Origin: Rhodanobacter denitrificans
GTDB taxonomy: Bacteria > Pseudomonadota > Gammaproteobacteria > Xanthomonadales > Rhodanobacteraceae
NCBI RefSeq assembly: GCF_003335105.1
Contig: NZ_QFWQ01000011.1
Location: forward strand, 88,571 to 152,570
Length of the DNA: 64,000 nucleotides
Direction of reading: 5' to 3'
Below the pieces are notes generated by a model. It was not told the DNA's origin, made no database searches, and saw only the letters and a list, made by a program, of their open reading frames with translations. Each line of letters opens with the position of its first letter. Within the stretch, counting starts at the first letter, position 1. Below are positions 7,852 to 16,771 of this stretch, piece after piece. Made by a program: the position numbers and the translations under genes.

Positions 7852-9324
7852 CTACTTGCCGGCCGCCGGTTGCAGGGTCTGGCTGTCCAGGTCCAGCGCG
7901 GTCGATTCCAACAGCGTGGCCTGCGGATGCGCCTGGCGGATCGCCGGGGCGAACTGCGCGGCATCGCCGACCACCACCACCGTGCCGGCGCCGGCATCCA
8001 GGTGCCTGCCCGCGTACTTCTCGATCTGCTTTGGCGTCACCGCCTGCACCCGGGCGATGTACTTGCCGACTTCGTCCAGCGGCACGCCGTACACCGCCAG
8101 CTCGCCGACCTGTTCGGCCAGCCCCGCGGTGGTCTCCAGACTGCGGCCGTAGCCGCCGATCAGGGTGGCCTTGCGCGCGGCCAGTTCGTCGGCGCCGACG
8201 CGGCTGTCGCCAAGACGCCTGAACTCGCCCAGCATCAGCTCGACCACCTGCGCCGCGGACGGGTTCTTGGTCTGCGCCGTGGCCAGCCACAGGCCGGTGT
8301 CGCGGCGCGGCATCAGGCTGCTGCCGGCACCGTAGGAGAGGCCGCGCTTGATGCGGATTTCCTCGTTCAGCCGCGCCGAGTACGAGCCGCCCAGCACCGC
8401 GTTGGCGACCGTGCCCACGTAATAGTCGCCATCGCCGCGCGGCGGCGCGGCATGCGCCGCGACCACGCCGGCTTGGCCGGCACCGCGCTGGTCGATCAGC
8501 AGGACCGCCGGCACGCGGCTGGCGGCCTTGCCCGCCGTGCGTACCGGCAGCGGCGTGGCCGGCTTTGGCCAGTCGCCGAAGCTGGCTTGTGCCAGCTGCT
8601 GCGCCTGCGCGGGGGTGATGTCGCCGGCCAGGATCAGGATCGCGTTGTCCGGCCGGTACAGCGCCGCATGCAGCCGCAGCACGTCGGCGCGGCCGATCCG
8701 CGCGAGCGAAGCCGGCGTGCCGCCGCGCGAATGGCCATACGCGCCTTCGCCGAACACGCCGCGGGCGGCCGCCAGCGAGGCCAGCGCGGCGGGCCGGCTG
8801 AGACTGAGGCGCAGATCGTCGAGCGCCTGCGTGCGGGCGCGCTCCAGCTCGGCCGGCGCGAAATCCGGCCGGCGCACCACCTCGGCCAGCAGGCCCAGCG
8901 CCTGCGGCAGCTTCGGCGTGGTCACGGTGATGCCGATCGCGCTTTCGTCCCAGCCGGCGGCGGCATCCAGCGAGCCGCCCAGCGCCTCGGCGGCGGCGGC
9001 AATCTGCGGCGCGCCCTTGCCGGCGGCGCCCTTGCTCAGCAGGTTCGCGGTGAGATCGGCCAGGCCCGCCAGCAGCGGCGGATCCATCTCGCCGCCACTG
9101 CGCACGATCAGCTGCGCGGTGACCAGCGGCAGGCCGGCGCGGCGCACGCTGACCACCTGCAGGCCGTTCGCCAGCGTCTGCGTCGACGGCGTGGGCACGC
9201 TCAAATGTAGCGCCGGGCCGGGCACGGGCGGCGTGGCGGGGAAGTCGGCGGCCGGCACGTTGCCAGCGGCGATCATGGCGGCCGTAAAGACGGCCAAACG
9301 GCAGGCGTGGATCCGGCGGCTCAT
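7852..9324 (-). CDS. M16 peptidase-like subunit lacking the zinc motif
   Basis: A 490-residue secreted protein with a signal peptide (ending near AGNVPAADFP) and two M16 domains. At the position where the active partner has HLFEH, this protein reads GLADLTANLL, so the zinc-binding HxxEH is absent. The C-terminal domain keeps the substrate-binding region (RIKRGLSYGAGSSL). This is the pattern of the non-catalytic partner in bacterial M16B heterodimers, where one subunit supplies the zinc site and the other contributes substrate-binding residues. Its ATG overlaps the stop codon of the upstream catalytic gene (ATGA), indicating translational coupling and a fixed stoichiometry. Confidence 0.9.
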   Translation of the reverse strand: MSRRIHACRLAVFTAAMIAAGNVPAADFPATPPVPGPALHLSVPTPSTQTLANGLQVVSVRRAGLPLVTAQLIVRSGGEMDPPLLAGLADLTANLLSKGAAGKGAPQIAAAAEALGGSLDAAAGWDESAIGITVTTPKLPQALGLLAEVVRRPDFAPAELERARTQALDDLRLSLSRPAALASLAAARGVFGEGAYGHSRGGTPASLARIGRADVLRLHAALYRPDNAILILAGDITPAQAQQLAQASFGDWPKPATPLPVRTAGKAASRVPAVLLIDQRGAGQAGVVAAHAAPPRGDGDYYVGTVANAVLGGSYSARLNEEIRIKRGLSYGAGSSLMPRRDTGLWLATAQTKNPSAAQVVELMLGEFRRLGDSRVGADELAARKATLIGGYGRSLETTAGLAEQVGELAVYGVPLDEVGKYIARVQAVTPKQIEKYAGRHLDAGAGTVVVVGDAAQFAPAIRQAHPQATLLESTALDLDSQTLQPAAGK

Positions 9325-10703
9325 TTCGCTACTCCCGATGTCGTCGTGCCCTTGGCGGCCTGCGGCAGGTAGTCGATGGTGACGCTGTGCGCGCCGGTCA
9401 CGTATTTCTGCAGCACCCGGTGCACGTCCTTTTCGGTGACTTTCTGCAACGCGGTCAGGTCGGTGTTGACGTGTTCCGGGCCGCCGTCGATCAGCGCCGC
9501 CTGGCCCAGCGCAAACGCCAGGCCCTGCGCGGTCTGCCGTTGCTTCAGCTCGCCGGTCAGCAGCTGGGTCTTCACCTTGTCCAGCTCGGCGGCGGGGATC
9601 GGCTGGGTCGCCAGCCAGATGATTTCCTCGTGCAGCAGCTTCTCCGCCTCGGCCGGCTGGTGCCCGCTGGCGAGGATCGCGTAGGCGGTGAACAGGCCCG
9701 GGCCGACCCGGCCGTCGGCATCGGCGCCGACCCGCTGGGCGACCTGGTGGCGATACACCAGCGACTGGTACAGCCGCGAGGAGTCGCCCTGCGAGAGCAG
9801 CGCGGCGGCCACCTGCAGCGGAATGCTGTCGGCCGTGTCGGACGCCGACGGCAGCAGCCAGGTGACCGCCACCGCGGGTAGCGGCGCGGTCTCGCTGGTG
9901 ACGGTGTAGCGCAGGTTCTTCCTGCGCTGCGGTTCCTTTGCGGTGACCTGCGGGATCGGCGCGGCCGGCTTCGGGATCCAGCCGAAGTACTGGTCGACCC
10001 AGGCATCGAGCTGCTTCGGGTCGAAATCGCCGGCGACGATGAGGGTGGCGTTGTCCGGGCGGTAAAAGGTTTTGTGGAATGCGATCACGTCCGGCAGCGT
10101 CGCCGCATCCAGGTCTTCAATGCTGCCGATGGTCGGGCGCTTGTAGGGATGCACCGTGTACGAGTGCGGGTCGATCGCGTTGAACAGCTTGCCGTACGGG
10201 TTGGCCAGCACGCTCTGGCGGTACTCCTCCTGCACCACCGCGCGCTCGGACTTGAAGTTCGCCTCGTCCACGTTGAGGTTGGACAGCCGCTCCGCCTCGG
10301 CCCACAGCAGGGTCTGCAGGTGGTTGCTCGGCACCACCTCGAAATAGTTGGTCACGTCGTCGCCGGTGGAGGCGTTGTTGGCGCCACCCACGTCCTCGGT
10401 GAGCCGGTCGAACTGCTCGGCATGCATGTGCTTCGTGCTCTTGAACATCAGGTGCTCGAACAGGTGCGCGAAGCCGGAGCGTCCCTGCGGATCGTCCTTG
10501 GAGCCGACGTGGTACCACATCTGCACCGCCACGTTCGGGCTGGCGTGATCCTCCACGCTGAGCACCTGCAGACCGTTCGGCAGGGTGCGCTGGTGGTATG
10601 GGATCGGCGGGATGGTCAGCTCGGCCGCCGCCACGGGCGGGGTTGCCAGCGCGGTGGCGAGGAGGGTAACGGTGGCCAGCAAGGCGGCCGGGCGCAGTCG
10701 CAT
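9321..10703 (-). CDS. Periplasmic zinc protease, M16 family (catalytic subunit)
   Basis: A 460-residue exported insulinase-type peptidase. After a signal peptide (cleavage near VAAAELT), the inverted zinc motif HLFEH is at residues 80-84, with the downstream glutamate in the NFKSERAVVQEEYRQ region, so the active site is complete. The second half has the usual M16 C-domain. It is expected to degrade unfolded peptides in the periplasm together with the partner encoded downstream, whose start codon overlaps its stop. The frame is open to 10742, but the ATG at 10703 gives a proper signal peptide. Confidence 0.92.
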   Translation of the reverse strand: MRLRPAALLATVTLLATALATPPVAAAELTIPPIPYHQRTLPNGLQVLSVEDHASPNVAVQMWYHVGSKDDPQGRSGFAHLFEHLMFKSTKHMHAEQFDRLTEDVGGANNASTGDDVTNYFEVVPSNHLQTLLWAEAERLSNLNVDEANFKSERAVVQEEYRQSVLANPYGKLFNAIDPHSYTVHPYKRPTIGSIEDLDAATLPDVIAFHKTFYRPDNATLIVAGDFDPKQLDAWVDQYFGWIPKPAAPIPQVTAKEPQRRKNLRYTVTSETAPLPAVAVTWLLPSASDTADSIPLQVAAALLSQGDSSRLYQSLVYRHQVAQRVGADADGRVGPGLFTAYAILASGHQPAEAEKLLHEEIIWLATQPIPAAELDKVKTQLLTGELKQRQTAQGLAFALGQAALIDGGPEHVNTDLTALQKVTEKDVHRVLQKYVTGAHSVTIDYLPQAAKGTTTSGVAK

Positions 10704-10848
10704 GGGCTTCGTCCGTTCGGCGGAAAGACGCCACCATAGCAAGCCGGGCCGAGCTGCGCCCGCGGCATGCCGCCCTGCCCGTGCCTGGATGGCTGGCGCA
10801 CCGCGCGATCTGCGATGATGGGCGACGCGAGCCTATGTCGGGGGTGGC

Positions 10849-11805
10849 ATGTTGCGGCGGATCAAGGACGTCTGGACGGGCTCGGAGCCTGTCGAATTCG
10901 CGAGCGCGTTCGGCATGGACGAATCCGTGGAGCGGCTGCGGGCCGCCACGCGCCGGTGGTCGTTTCCGTTCGCCACGCAGGAATGCGCTGCCGGCACGGT
11001 GAGGGAAAACCGCGTGTCGTTGCAGCGGGTCATTCCGATGGTCGGCAACTCGTTCAAGCCGTTCTTCATCGGCAGGTTCGAGCGACGGCAGGGCAAGGTG
11101 GTGCTGCGCGGCCGTTTCACCATGATGCTGTTGGTGAAAGTATTCATGGCGTTCTGGTTTGGCATGCTTGCGCTGTTCGCGGTGGCCGGCTCGGTGGCCG
11201 CCACGGCATCGCCGAAGGCCGTCATGTTCCCGCTGGCGGCCGTCGGCATGATGGGCTTCGGCGTCGGGCTGACGGCGCTGGGCCGGTGGTTTTCCCGGAA
11301 CGACCCTGCCTGGCTCACTGATGTCATATGCACCGCGCTGCGGGCGCCATCGGACACCACCGCGCCAGGCCGGAACGCGGCTACTGCCGGCCATGCAGCG
11401 ACAGGCAAGACACCCGCCTTCATCTACGCGATGACCGGGCTGTTTGTTCTGTTCGGGCTCCTGGGCCTTGTTTCGGCGATCACCGGCATCCAGACCTATC
11501 GCGGCGGCCTCGGCGGATCCGTGATCACGCACTATGCGAACGATACGCTGCGCATGGTCGCCGGGGCTGGTTCCATCGCGATGCTCCTCGTCGCCTATGG
11601 CATCTATCGCCGGATGCTGTTCGCCTGGAGGGCAGGCTTCGTGCTGCTTGCGGCAAGCATGGCCTACTCGGTCATCGACCCGTTCGTACGCACCGACCTC
11701 GGAGATGCGCGCGTACCGGCGCTCGCGTTCGGCGGATTTTCCGTGGTGATCGGCGTGTTCTGGGCACGCTGGTGGCATGCACAGCGCGACCACTTCCACG
11801 ATTGA
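10849..11805 (+). CDS. Unknown protein with several membrane helices
   Basis: A 318-residue protein of unrecognised family. The first ~90 residues are soluble and basic (RRIKDVWTGSEPVEF...), then hydrophobic stretches follow at about residues 97-120, 122-145, 190-215, 240-262, 268-285 and 293-308, suggesting five or six membrane segments. GGGGTGG lies 3 nt before the ATG at 10849. It is divergent from the M16 operon, sharing a 145-nt control region, and precedes an MFS transporter gene on the same strand after 86 nt. Its function cannot be inferred from the sequence. Confidence 0.75.
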   Translation: MLRRIKDVWTGSEPVEFASAFGMDESVERLRAATRRWSFPFATQECAAGTVRENRVSLQRVIPMVGNSFKPFFIGRFERRQGKVVLRGRFTMMLLVKVFMAFWFGMLALFAVAGSVAATASPKAVMFPLAAVGMMGFGVGLTALGRWFSRNDPAWLTDVICTALRAPSDTTAPGRNAATAGHAATGKTPAFIYAMTGLFVLFGLLGLVSAITGIQTYRGGLGGSVITHYANDTLRMVAGAGSIAMLLVAYGIYRRMLFAWRAGFVLLAASMAYSVIDPFVRTDLGDARVPALAFGGFSVVIGVFWARWWHAQRDHFHD

Positions 11806-11891
11806 CGAAGCAGCCCGGAACGCGAAGCGCACGATAAACCCAGCGAAGCGCCGCAGCGGCGCTGCTCCCGCCACTCATCGAGAGATTTCCA

Positions 11892-13184
11892 ATGTCCACC
11901 GCACCCCGACCGTCGCTATTCGCCAACCACAACTTCACCCTGCTGTTCGGCGGCAGCACGATTTCGGCCATTGGCGACCAGTTCACCCTGGTGGCCTTGC
12001 CGTGGCTGGTGCTGAAGCTCACCGGCGATCCGGCCGCGCTCGGCCTGGTGCTGGCCGCGATGGCGCTGCCGCGTGCCGCGTTCATGCTGATCGGCGGCGC
12101 GGTGGTGGACCGCATGTCGCCGCGGCGGGTGCTGCTCGGCGCGCGCGCGGTCAACGCGCTGCTGGTCAGCCTGCTGGCCGTGCTGGTGCTGGCCGGGGCG
12201 ATCGGGATGGGCATGGTCTATGCACTCGCGCTGGGCATCGGCCTGTCCACCGCGTTCGCCTACCCGGCGGGCTCGGCGATCCTGCCGCAACTGATCCCGC
12301 CGCAGCAGCTGCAGCCGGCCAACGCGCTGTTCATGGGCATGCGCCAGCTGAGCATGATCGTCGGCCCGGCAATCGCCGGCCTGCTGATCAGCGTCGGCGC
12401 GCACGGAGGTCGCGGCAACGGCGTGACCGATGCCTCCGGGCTCGGGCTCGCGTTCGGCATCGATGCGGTGAGCTTCCTGTTCTCGCTGGGCTCGCTGATG
12501 CTGATCCGCATCCACAGCGACCGCCACCCGAAGGCGCCGGTCGGCGGGGTGCTGGCGAACGTCGCCAGCGGTATCCGCAACGTCTGGGCCGACCTGCCGC
12601 TGCGCGCGTTCATCCTCTACGCCGCCGTGGTGTCGGTGTTCGTGGGCGGCCCGATCCAGGTCGGCCTGCCGGTGCTGGCCGATACCCGGCTGAACCTGGG
12701 CGCCGCGTCGCTGGGCATCCTGATGACTGCCAACGGCGGCGGCATGCTGCTGGGCAGCGCCCTCTCCGGCGTCGCCACCCGCCTGGTGCGCGGCCGGCTC
12801 GGCCTGATGGTGCTGGGCATCGACAGCCTCGCCGGGCTGGCGCTGGCCACGCTGGCGCTGGTGCACTCGACCTTCGCCGGCGCCGTGCTGCTGGCCTGCA
12901 CCGGCATGCTCGCCGGCATCGCGCAGATCGCCATCGTCAGCTGGATCCAGCGCCGCGTGGCGCCGGAGATGATGGGCCGCACCATGAGCGTGCTGATGTT
13001 TACCTTCATGGGGCTGGGCCCGCTTTCCGCAGCGATCGCGGGGAGCCTGCTGAAGGCGATCTCGTTGCCGGAGCTGTTCGTGGGCGCCGGGCTGATGCTG
13101 ACGGCGATTGCGCTTGGCTGCATGGGCAACCCGGCGTTGCGCAGCATTGGTGCGGCGAAGCCCGACATCACGCTGGCGAGCTGA
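11892..13184 (+). CDS. MFS transporter (enterobactin-exporter-like)
   Basis: A 430-residue major-facilitator protein with about 12 transmembrane helices. It begins FANHNFTLLFGGSTISAIGDQFTLVALPWL, the signature of the MFS_3/EntS-like group, and has a motif-A-type loop DRMSPRRVLLGAR at about residue 75. Such proteins export siderophores, drugs or other small molecules; the substrate here is not evident and no siderophore genes are nearby. GAGAGA precedes the ATG. The product converges on the propeller gene at 13230. Confidence 0.88.
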   Translation: MSTAPRPSLFANHNFTLLFGGSTISAIGDQFTLVALPWLVLKLTGDPAALGLVLAAMALPRAAFMLIGGAVVDRMSPRRVLLGARAVNALLVSLLAVLVLAGAIGMGMVYALALGIGLSTAFAYPAGSAILPQLIPPQQLQPANALFMGMRQLSMIVGPAIAGLLISVGAHGGRGNGVTDASGLGLAFGIDAVSFLFSLGSLMLIRIHSDRHPKAPVGGVLANVASGIRNVWADLPLRAFILYAAVVSVFVGGPIQVGLPVLADTRLNLGAASLGILMTANGGGMLLGSALSGVATRLVRGRLGLMVLGIDSLAGLALATLALVHSTFAGAVLLACTGMLAGIAQIAIVSWIQRRVAPEMMGRTMSVLMFTFMGLGPLSAAIAGSLLKAISLPELFVGAGLMLTAIALGCMGNPALRSIGAAKPDITLAS

Positions 13185-13229
13185 AGCAGCCGGCGCCCTG
13201 CACCGCCGCTTCCCGTTCGGGCAACCGGC

Positions 13230-13856
13230 TCAGCAGCGGCGCACGGCCCGCAGCTTTCCGCTCATCCCGCCGCCGCAGAAAAACAGCCCGTCGCCGCCGG
13301 CATCGAGCCCCGACACGCCGGTGCCTGGCGGCATCTCCAGCGCTTCCAGGACTTCGCCGGTGTCGGCGTCGATGCGCCTCAGCTCGCTCGTCTCGCCTTC
13401 CCAGATGCCGTGCCAGAGCTCGCCGTCGGCCCAGCTGACGCCGGTGACGAAGCGGCTGGATTCGATGGTGCGCAGTACCGCGCCCGTCTGCGGATCGACC
13501 TGGTGGATCTTGCGCTCGCGGTACTGCCCCACCCACAGCGTCCCTTCGGCCCAGGCCAGTCCCGAGTCGCCGCCGTCGCCGGGCGCGGGGATGGTGGCGA
13601 GTATGCGGCCGCTGGCGGGGTCGATCTTGCGGATGCTGCGCTCGGCGATCTGGAACAGGTGCCGGCCGTCGAAAGCCGTACCCGCTTCGGCGGTGATCTC
13701 GAGCGAACGCCGCATCGTTCCGTTGGCCGGGTCGATCGCGCACAGCCGCTCGCCAGTGGCCAGCCAGACGCTCTGGCCGTCGTAGCTCACCCCTCCCACC
13801 TTGTCGATGCCCGGCAAGGTGTATTCGCGGACGATCTCGGCTTTGGCTCGTTTCAT
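13230..13856 (-). CDS. Cytosolic beta-propeller protein (PQQ/SMP-30-like repeats)
   Basis: A 208-residue protein made of repeated blade-like units, each ending in a pattern such as IDPANGTMRRSLEI, IDPASGRILATI, VDPQTGAVLRTI and IDADTGEVLEAL. Four to five blades are visible. No signal peptide is present. Repeats of this kind occur in glutaminyl-cyclase-like and Vgb-like propellers; none of their catalytic residues can be assigned with confidence. The gene follows the HTH regulator gene by 9 nt and probably shares its transcript, so it may serve as a binding partner or sensor. The C-terminus is cysteine-containing (CGGGMSGKLRAVRRC). Confidence 0.7.
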   Translation of the reverse strand: MKRAKAEIVREYTLPGIDKVGGVSYDGQSVWLATGERLCAIDPANGTMRRSLEITAEAGTAFDGRHLFQIAERSIRKIDPASGRILATIPAPGDGGDSGLAWAEGTLWVGQYRERKIHQVDPQTGAVLRTIESSRFVTGVSWADGELWHGIWEGETSELRRIDADTGEVLEALEMPPGTGVSGLDAGGDGLFFCGGGMSGKLRAVRRC

Positions 13857-13865
13857 GTGGCCATC

Positions 13866-15086
13866 CTAGTCTCCCGGCAGCGGCGCGGGGAGCAACAAGG
13901 CCGTCGCGAATCCCGGCATCGGCGGGGTGGCCCAGCGGCGGGCGCGGCCTCGGCCGACCGGCTGCACCTTGCCGCTGGCAGCCAGCACATCGAGGGTCCG
14001 CTGCACGGTGCGCTGGCTGGCGCCCAGCGCCATCGCCAGCGCCGAACTCGACCACGCCTCGCCGTCGGCAAGCAGGGCCAGCACCGCCGTGTGCGCCTCT
14101 TCGACCGGGCGCGCCAGCACGACGACCTCGCGTCCGCCGCGCGGCGCCAGCGCGAACCCGCGCGGCGTCGCGTGCACCCCGGCCAGCACGCCGAGCGCCG
14201 CACGCAAGCGCCCGATCTCCACGCGCAGGCGCGCGCGATGCGACGCGTCGGCGTGACGCATACGGAAGGCTTGCAGGATCAGCGCATCCCGCGGCACATC
14301 CTGCGGCCATGCCTCGCCCAGCGCGCGGGCGAGCGCGAACAGCACCGGCCGCCGTGCCAGCGTCACCGCGGTACCTGCCGCGCCTACGGCATGGCGGCAG
14401 GCATCCACCACCAGCGCGTCCGAGGCCAGCAGCGCCTCGATCTCGTCGAGCCGCAGCAGCCGGCCGCCGGCCGCCGCCGGCAGGCGTGCCGCGGGTGCGT
14501 CCAGCGTTTGGACGGCGCTTTCGACTTCCGCCGCCAGCGCGGGGATGCGCGCCTGGCGCGCGGCCTCCCCGGCGCGGGCAAGTGCCGCGCGCGCCGCCGT
14601 CGCCTGCAGGCGACGCATCGCGATGCCCGCGACGAGCAGTTCGTGGATGGCGCGCAGCGCCGCCGGCAAGGCGGCGGGATCGAGTCCGGCGAGCAGGCGG
14701 CCGGCCTCGCCCGGCCGCCCGAGCAGCAGCAGGCGCCGCGCCTGGAGATAACGGGCATGCGCGGCATTTGCCCGGTCGCCGTGCGCGTCGAGCGTGGCCC
14801 GCGCCGCGTCGAGCGCCTTCACCGGCCAGCCCAGCTCGCGCGCAGCCAGCGCGATCTCGGCCTCGGCGACGACGCAGCGCGCGCGGGCCACGGCCTCGCG
14901 CGGGCCGAACGCGCGCGCGGCGCGCCGCACCAGCGCACGGGCGCGGACGAGGTCGCCCAACTGCGCCATCGCGATACCGCGCAGCGCGAGCGCGGGTGCG
15001 TCGTCGCGCAGTGCGACACGGTTCAGTGCGCCGAGCGGGTCACCCGCGGCGAGTGCGCGCGCCGCGGCCACGATCAACGAGTCCAT
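13866..15086 (-). CDS. Predicted transcriptional regulator, TPR-like N-domain plus C-terminal HTH
   Basis: A 406-residue protein, very rich in alanine and arginine. The N-terminal ~200 residues form repeated helical pairs resembling TPR/MalT-like arrays. A central region (about 255-305, RMRHADASHRARLRVEIGRLRAALG) looks like an OmpR-type winged-helix segment as in AfsR/SARP-like regulators. The end (TAVLALLADGEAWSSSALAMALGASQRTVQRTL) is a clear helix-turn-helix. It is divergent from a glutathione S-transferase and a DUF899 gene, which are its most likely targets, with a 163-nt shared control region. The inducing signal is not apparent. A propeller gene follows 9 nt downstream. Confidence 0.7.
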   Translation of the reverse strand: MDSLIVAAARALAAGDPLGALNRVALRDDAPALALRGIAMAQLGDLVRARALVRRAARAFGPREAVARARCVVAEAEIALAARELGWPVKALDAARATLDAHGDRANAAHARYLQARRLLLLGRPGEAGRLLAGLDPAALPAALRAIHELLVAGIAMRRLQATAARAALARAGEAARQARIPALAAEVESAVQTLDAPAARLPAAAGGRLLRLDEIEALLASDALVVDACRHAVGAAGTAVTLARRPVLFALARALGEAWPQDVPRDALILQAFRMRHADASHRARLRVEIGRLRAALGVLAGVHATPRGFALAPRGGREVVVLARPVEEAHTAVLALLADGEAWSSSALAMALGASQRTVQRTLDVLAASGKVQPVGRGRARRWATPPMPGFATALLLPAPLPGD

Positions 15087-15249
15087 CGGGACGGACTCAC
15101 CGCGCCGGGCCCGGGGGCAAGCTCCACGAATCCCGCCACACTTGTCACTCCCACCACGCGATGGCCCGGCCGCAGTCTATCCCACGACCACCACGCCGGG
15201 CGCCGAGAACGATCGGCACCGGTACGACGCCAACGTGAGGAGAAGCGAG

Positions 15250-15903
15250 ATGAAAAAGATCGCCGTGTGGGGCTTCAGCTGGGTGCCTCCGTTTGCCCAG
15301 GGTCTGGTGCGCGACCTGCGCGTTCGCTGGGCGCTCGAGGAGGCGGGGCTGGCCTATGAAAGCCGCTGGATCGATGCCGCGGAGCGCCACTCCGAGACCT
15401 ACCGGCGCAAGCACCCGTTCGGCATGGTGCCTGCGCTGGAGTGCGAGGACGGCACCCTGATCGAATCGGGCGCCATCGTCCATGCCATCGCCGGGCAGTG
15501 CGAGGCGCTGATGCCGGCCGGACTGCGCGCGGAGACGCTGACCTGGATGTTCGCCGCGCTCAACACCGTCGAGCCGCCGCTGTGGAACCTGTTCGTGCTG
15601 GATCAGCTGCACGGCGACGAAGCCTGGGCGAAGCTGCGCCGCTCCGGCGCGCTCGACGAGGCGAAGGACCGGCTGGCCGTGCTTTCCGGCTGGCTGGGCG
15701 ACCGGGAGTACCTGCTTGGCCGCTTCACCGCGGCGGACATCCTGATGGCGACCGCACTGCGCTTCGTGCGCCATGCGGATCTGCTGGCGGAGTTCCCGCC
15801 GCTCGCCTCCTACGTCAGGCGCTGCGAGGCGCGGCCGGCGTTCCAGGCCGCCTTGCGCAACCAGGGCGCCGGCTACCTGCAACACGCGCCGGCCGCCGCC
15901 TGA
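15250..15903 (+). CDS. Glutathione S-transferase family protein
   Basis: A 217-residue protein with the two GST domains: an N-terminal thioredoxin-like domain (MKKIAVWGFSWVPPFAQG, then HPFGMVPALECEDGTLIESGAI with the cis-proline and ES glutathione-binding pair) and a helical C-domain carrying GRFTAADILMATAL. Enzymes of this type conjugate glutathione to electrophiles in the cytosol; the substrate is unknown. GAGGAG at 15236-15241 precedes the ATG at 15250. It forms an operon with the DUF899 gene 21 nt downstream, and is probably controlled by the divergent HTH protein. Confidence 0.88.
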   Translation: MKKIAVWGFSWVPPFAQGLVRDLRVRWALEEAGLAYESRWIDAAERHSETYRRKHPFGMVPALECEDGTLIESGAIVHAIAGQCEALMPAGLRAETLTWMFAALNTVEPPLWNLFVLDQLHGDEAWAKLRRSGALDEAKDRLAVLSGWLGDREYLLGRFTAADILMATALRFVRHADLLAEFPPLASYVRRCEARPAFQAALRNQGAGYLQHAPAAA

Positions 15904-15924
15904 GCCCGGGAAAGGAGAGATGTC

Positions 15925-16686
15925 ATGAGCATGCACACGACCGCGACCCGCGAAGCATGGCTGGCCGCGCGGCTGGACCTGCTGGAAGCCGAGAAGGAGC
16001 TGACCCGGCGCAGCGACGAACTGGCGCAACGACGGCAGGCATTGCCGTGGGTGCGCGTGGACCAGGCCTATCGCTTCGACACCGAGGATGGCGACGCCTC
16101 GCTGGCGGAGCTGTTCCGCGGCCGTTCGCAGCTGCTGGTCTACCACTTCATGTTCGGGCCCGACTACCAGGCGGGCTGCCCGTCCTGCTCGATGATCGCG
16201 GACGGCTTCAACGGTTTCGCGGAGCACCTGGCCAACCACGACGTAATGCTGTGGGCCGTGTCGCGCGCGCCGCTGGCGAAACTGCTGGACTACCGGCGGC
16301 GCATGGGCTGGAGCTTCCCTTGGGCCTCCGCGCACGGCGGCGACTTCAACCGCGACTACGGCGTCGGGCTGAACGAGCAGCAGCAAAGCGAAGGCTACGA
16401 GTACAACTTCCGGAAGAATCCGGCCCTTGCCCGCGCGATGCCGGACGCACCCAGCACGTTCGCGGCGATGTGCGGCGTCGACGGGCGAACCTACCTGCGC
16501 GAACTGCCGGGCATGAGCGCGTTCGTGCTGGAGGACGGCGTCGTCCATCACACCTACTCCACCTATGCGCGCGGGCTGGACGGCCTGTGGGGCGCCTACC
16601 AGTGGCTGGACCGCGCGCCGCGCGGCCGCAACGAGGCGGGCGGTATCTGGTGGCGCCGCCACGACGAGTACGACCAGCGCGCATAG
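15925..16686 (+). CDS. DUF899 family protein (thioredoxin-fold)
   Basis: A 253-residue protein of the DUF899 family. It has the family hallmarks: LEAEKELTRRSDELAQRRQ at residues 20-38, the VYHFMFGPDYQAGCPSCSM segment with a CxxC pair near residue 88, and the YSTYARGLDGL motif near the end. DUF899 proteins have a peroxiredoxin/thioredoxin-like fold and often lie beside AraC/HTH regulators and GST genes; their reaction is not established. AAAGGAGA precedes the ATG. It is co-transcribed with the upstream GST. Confidence 0.88.
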   Translation: MSMHTTATREAWLAARLDLLEAEKELTRRSDELAQRRQALPWVRVDQAYRFDTEDGDASLAELFRGRSQLLVYHFMFGPDYQAGCPSCSMIADGFNGFAEHLANHDVMLWAVSRAPLAKLLDYRRRMGWSFPWASAHGGDFNRDYGVGLNEQQQSEGYEYNFRKNPALARAMPDAPSTFAAMCGVDGRTYLRELPGMSAFVLEDGVVHHTYSTYARGLDGLWGAYQWLDRAPRGRNEAGGIWWRRHDEYDQRA

Positions 16687-16720
16687 GCGGGTCCTGGTCG
16701 CCAGTGACAAAACAATAAGA

Positions 16721-16769
16721 GGACGGAGGTAACTAAGTCGCACATGGCGCAACCTGATTACTTCCGTCC
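16721..16769. repeat. Inverted repeat between DUF899 and RND genes
   Basis: GGACGGAGGTAA (16721-16732) and TTACTTCCGTCC (16758-16769) are 12-nt inverted arms with one mismatch around a 25-nt loop, flanked by AATAAGA and TTTAAAT. It lies in the 85-nt space between two convergent genes and could act as a bidirectional terminator. The arm with its flank (TTTAAAGGGACGGAAGTAAT on the reverse strand) recurs almost exactly at 62561-62580, so it may also be the end of a small mobile repeat. Confidence 0.5.
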
Positions 16770-16771
16770 CT

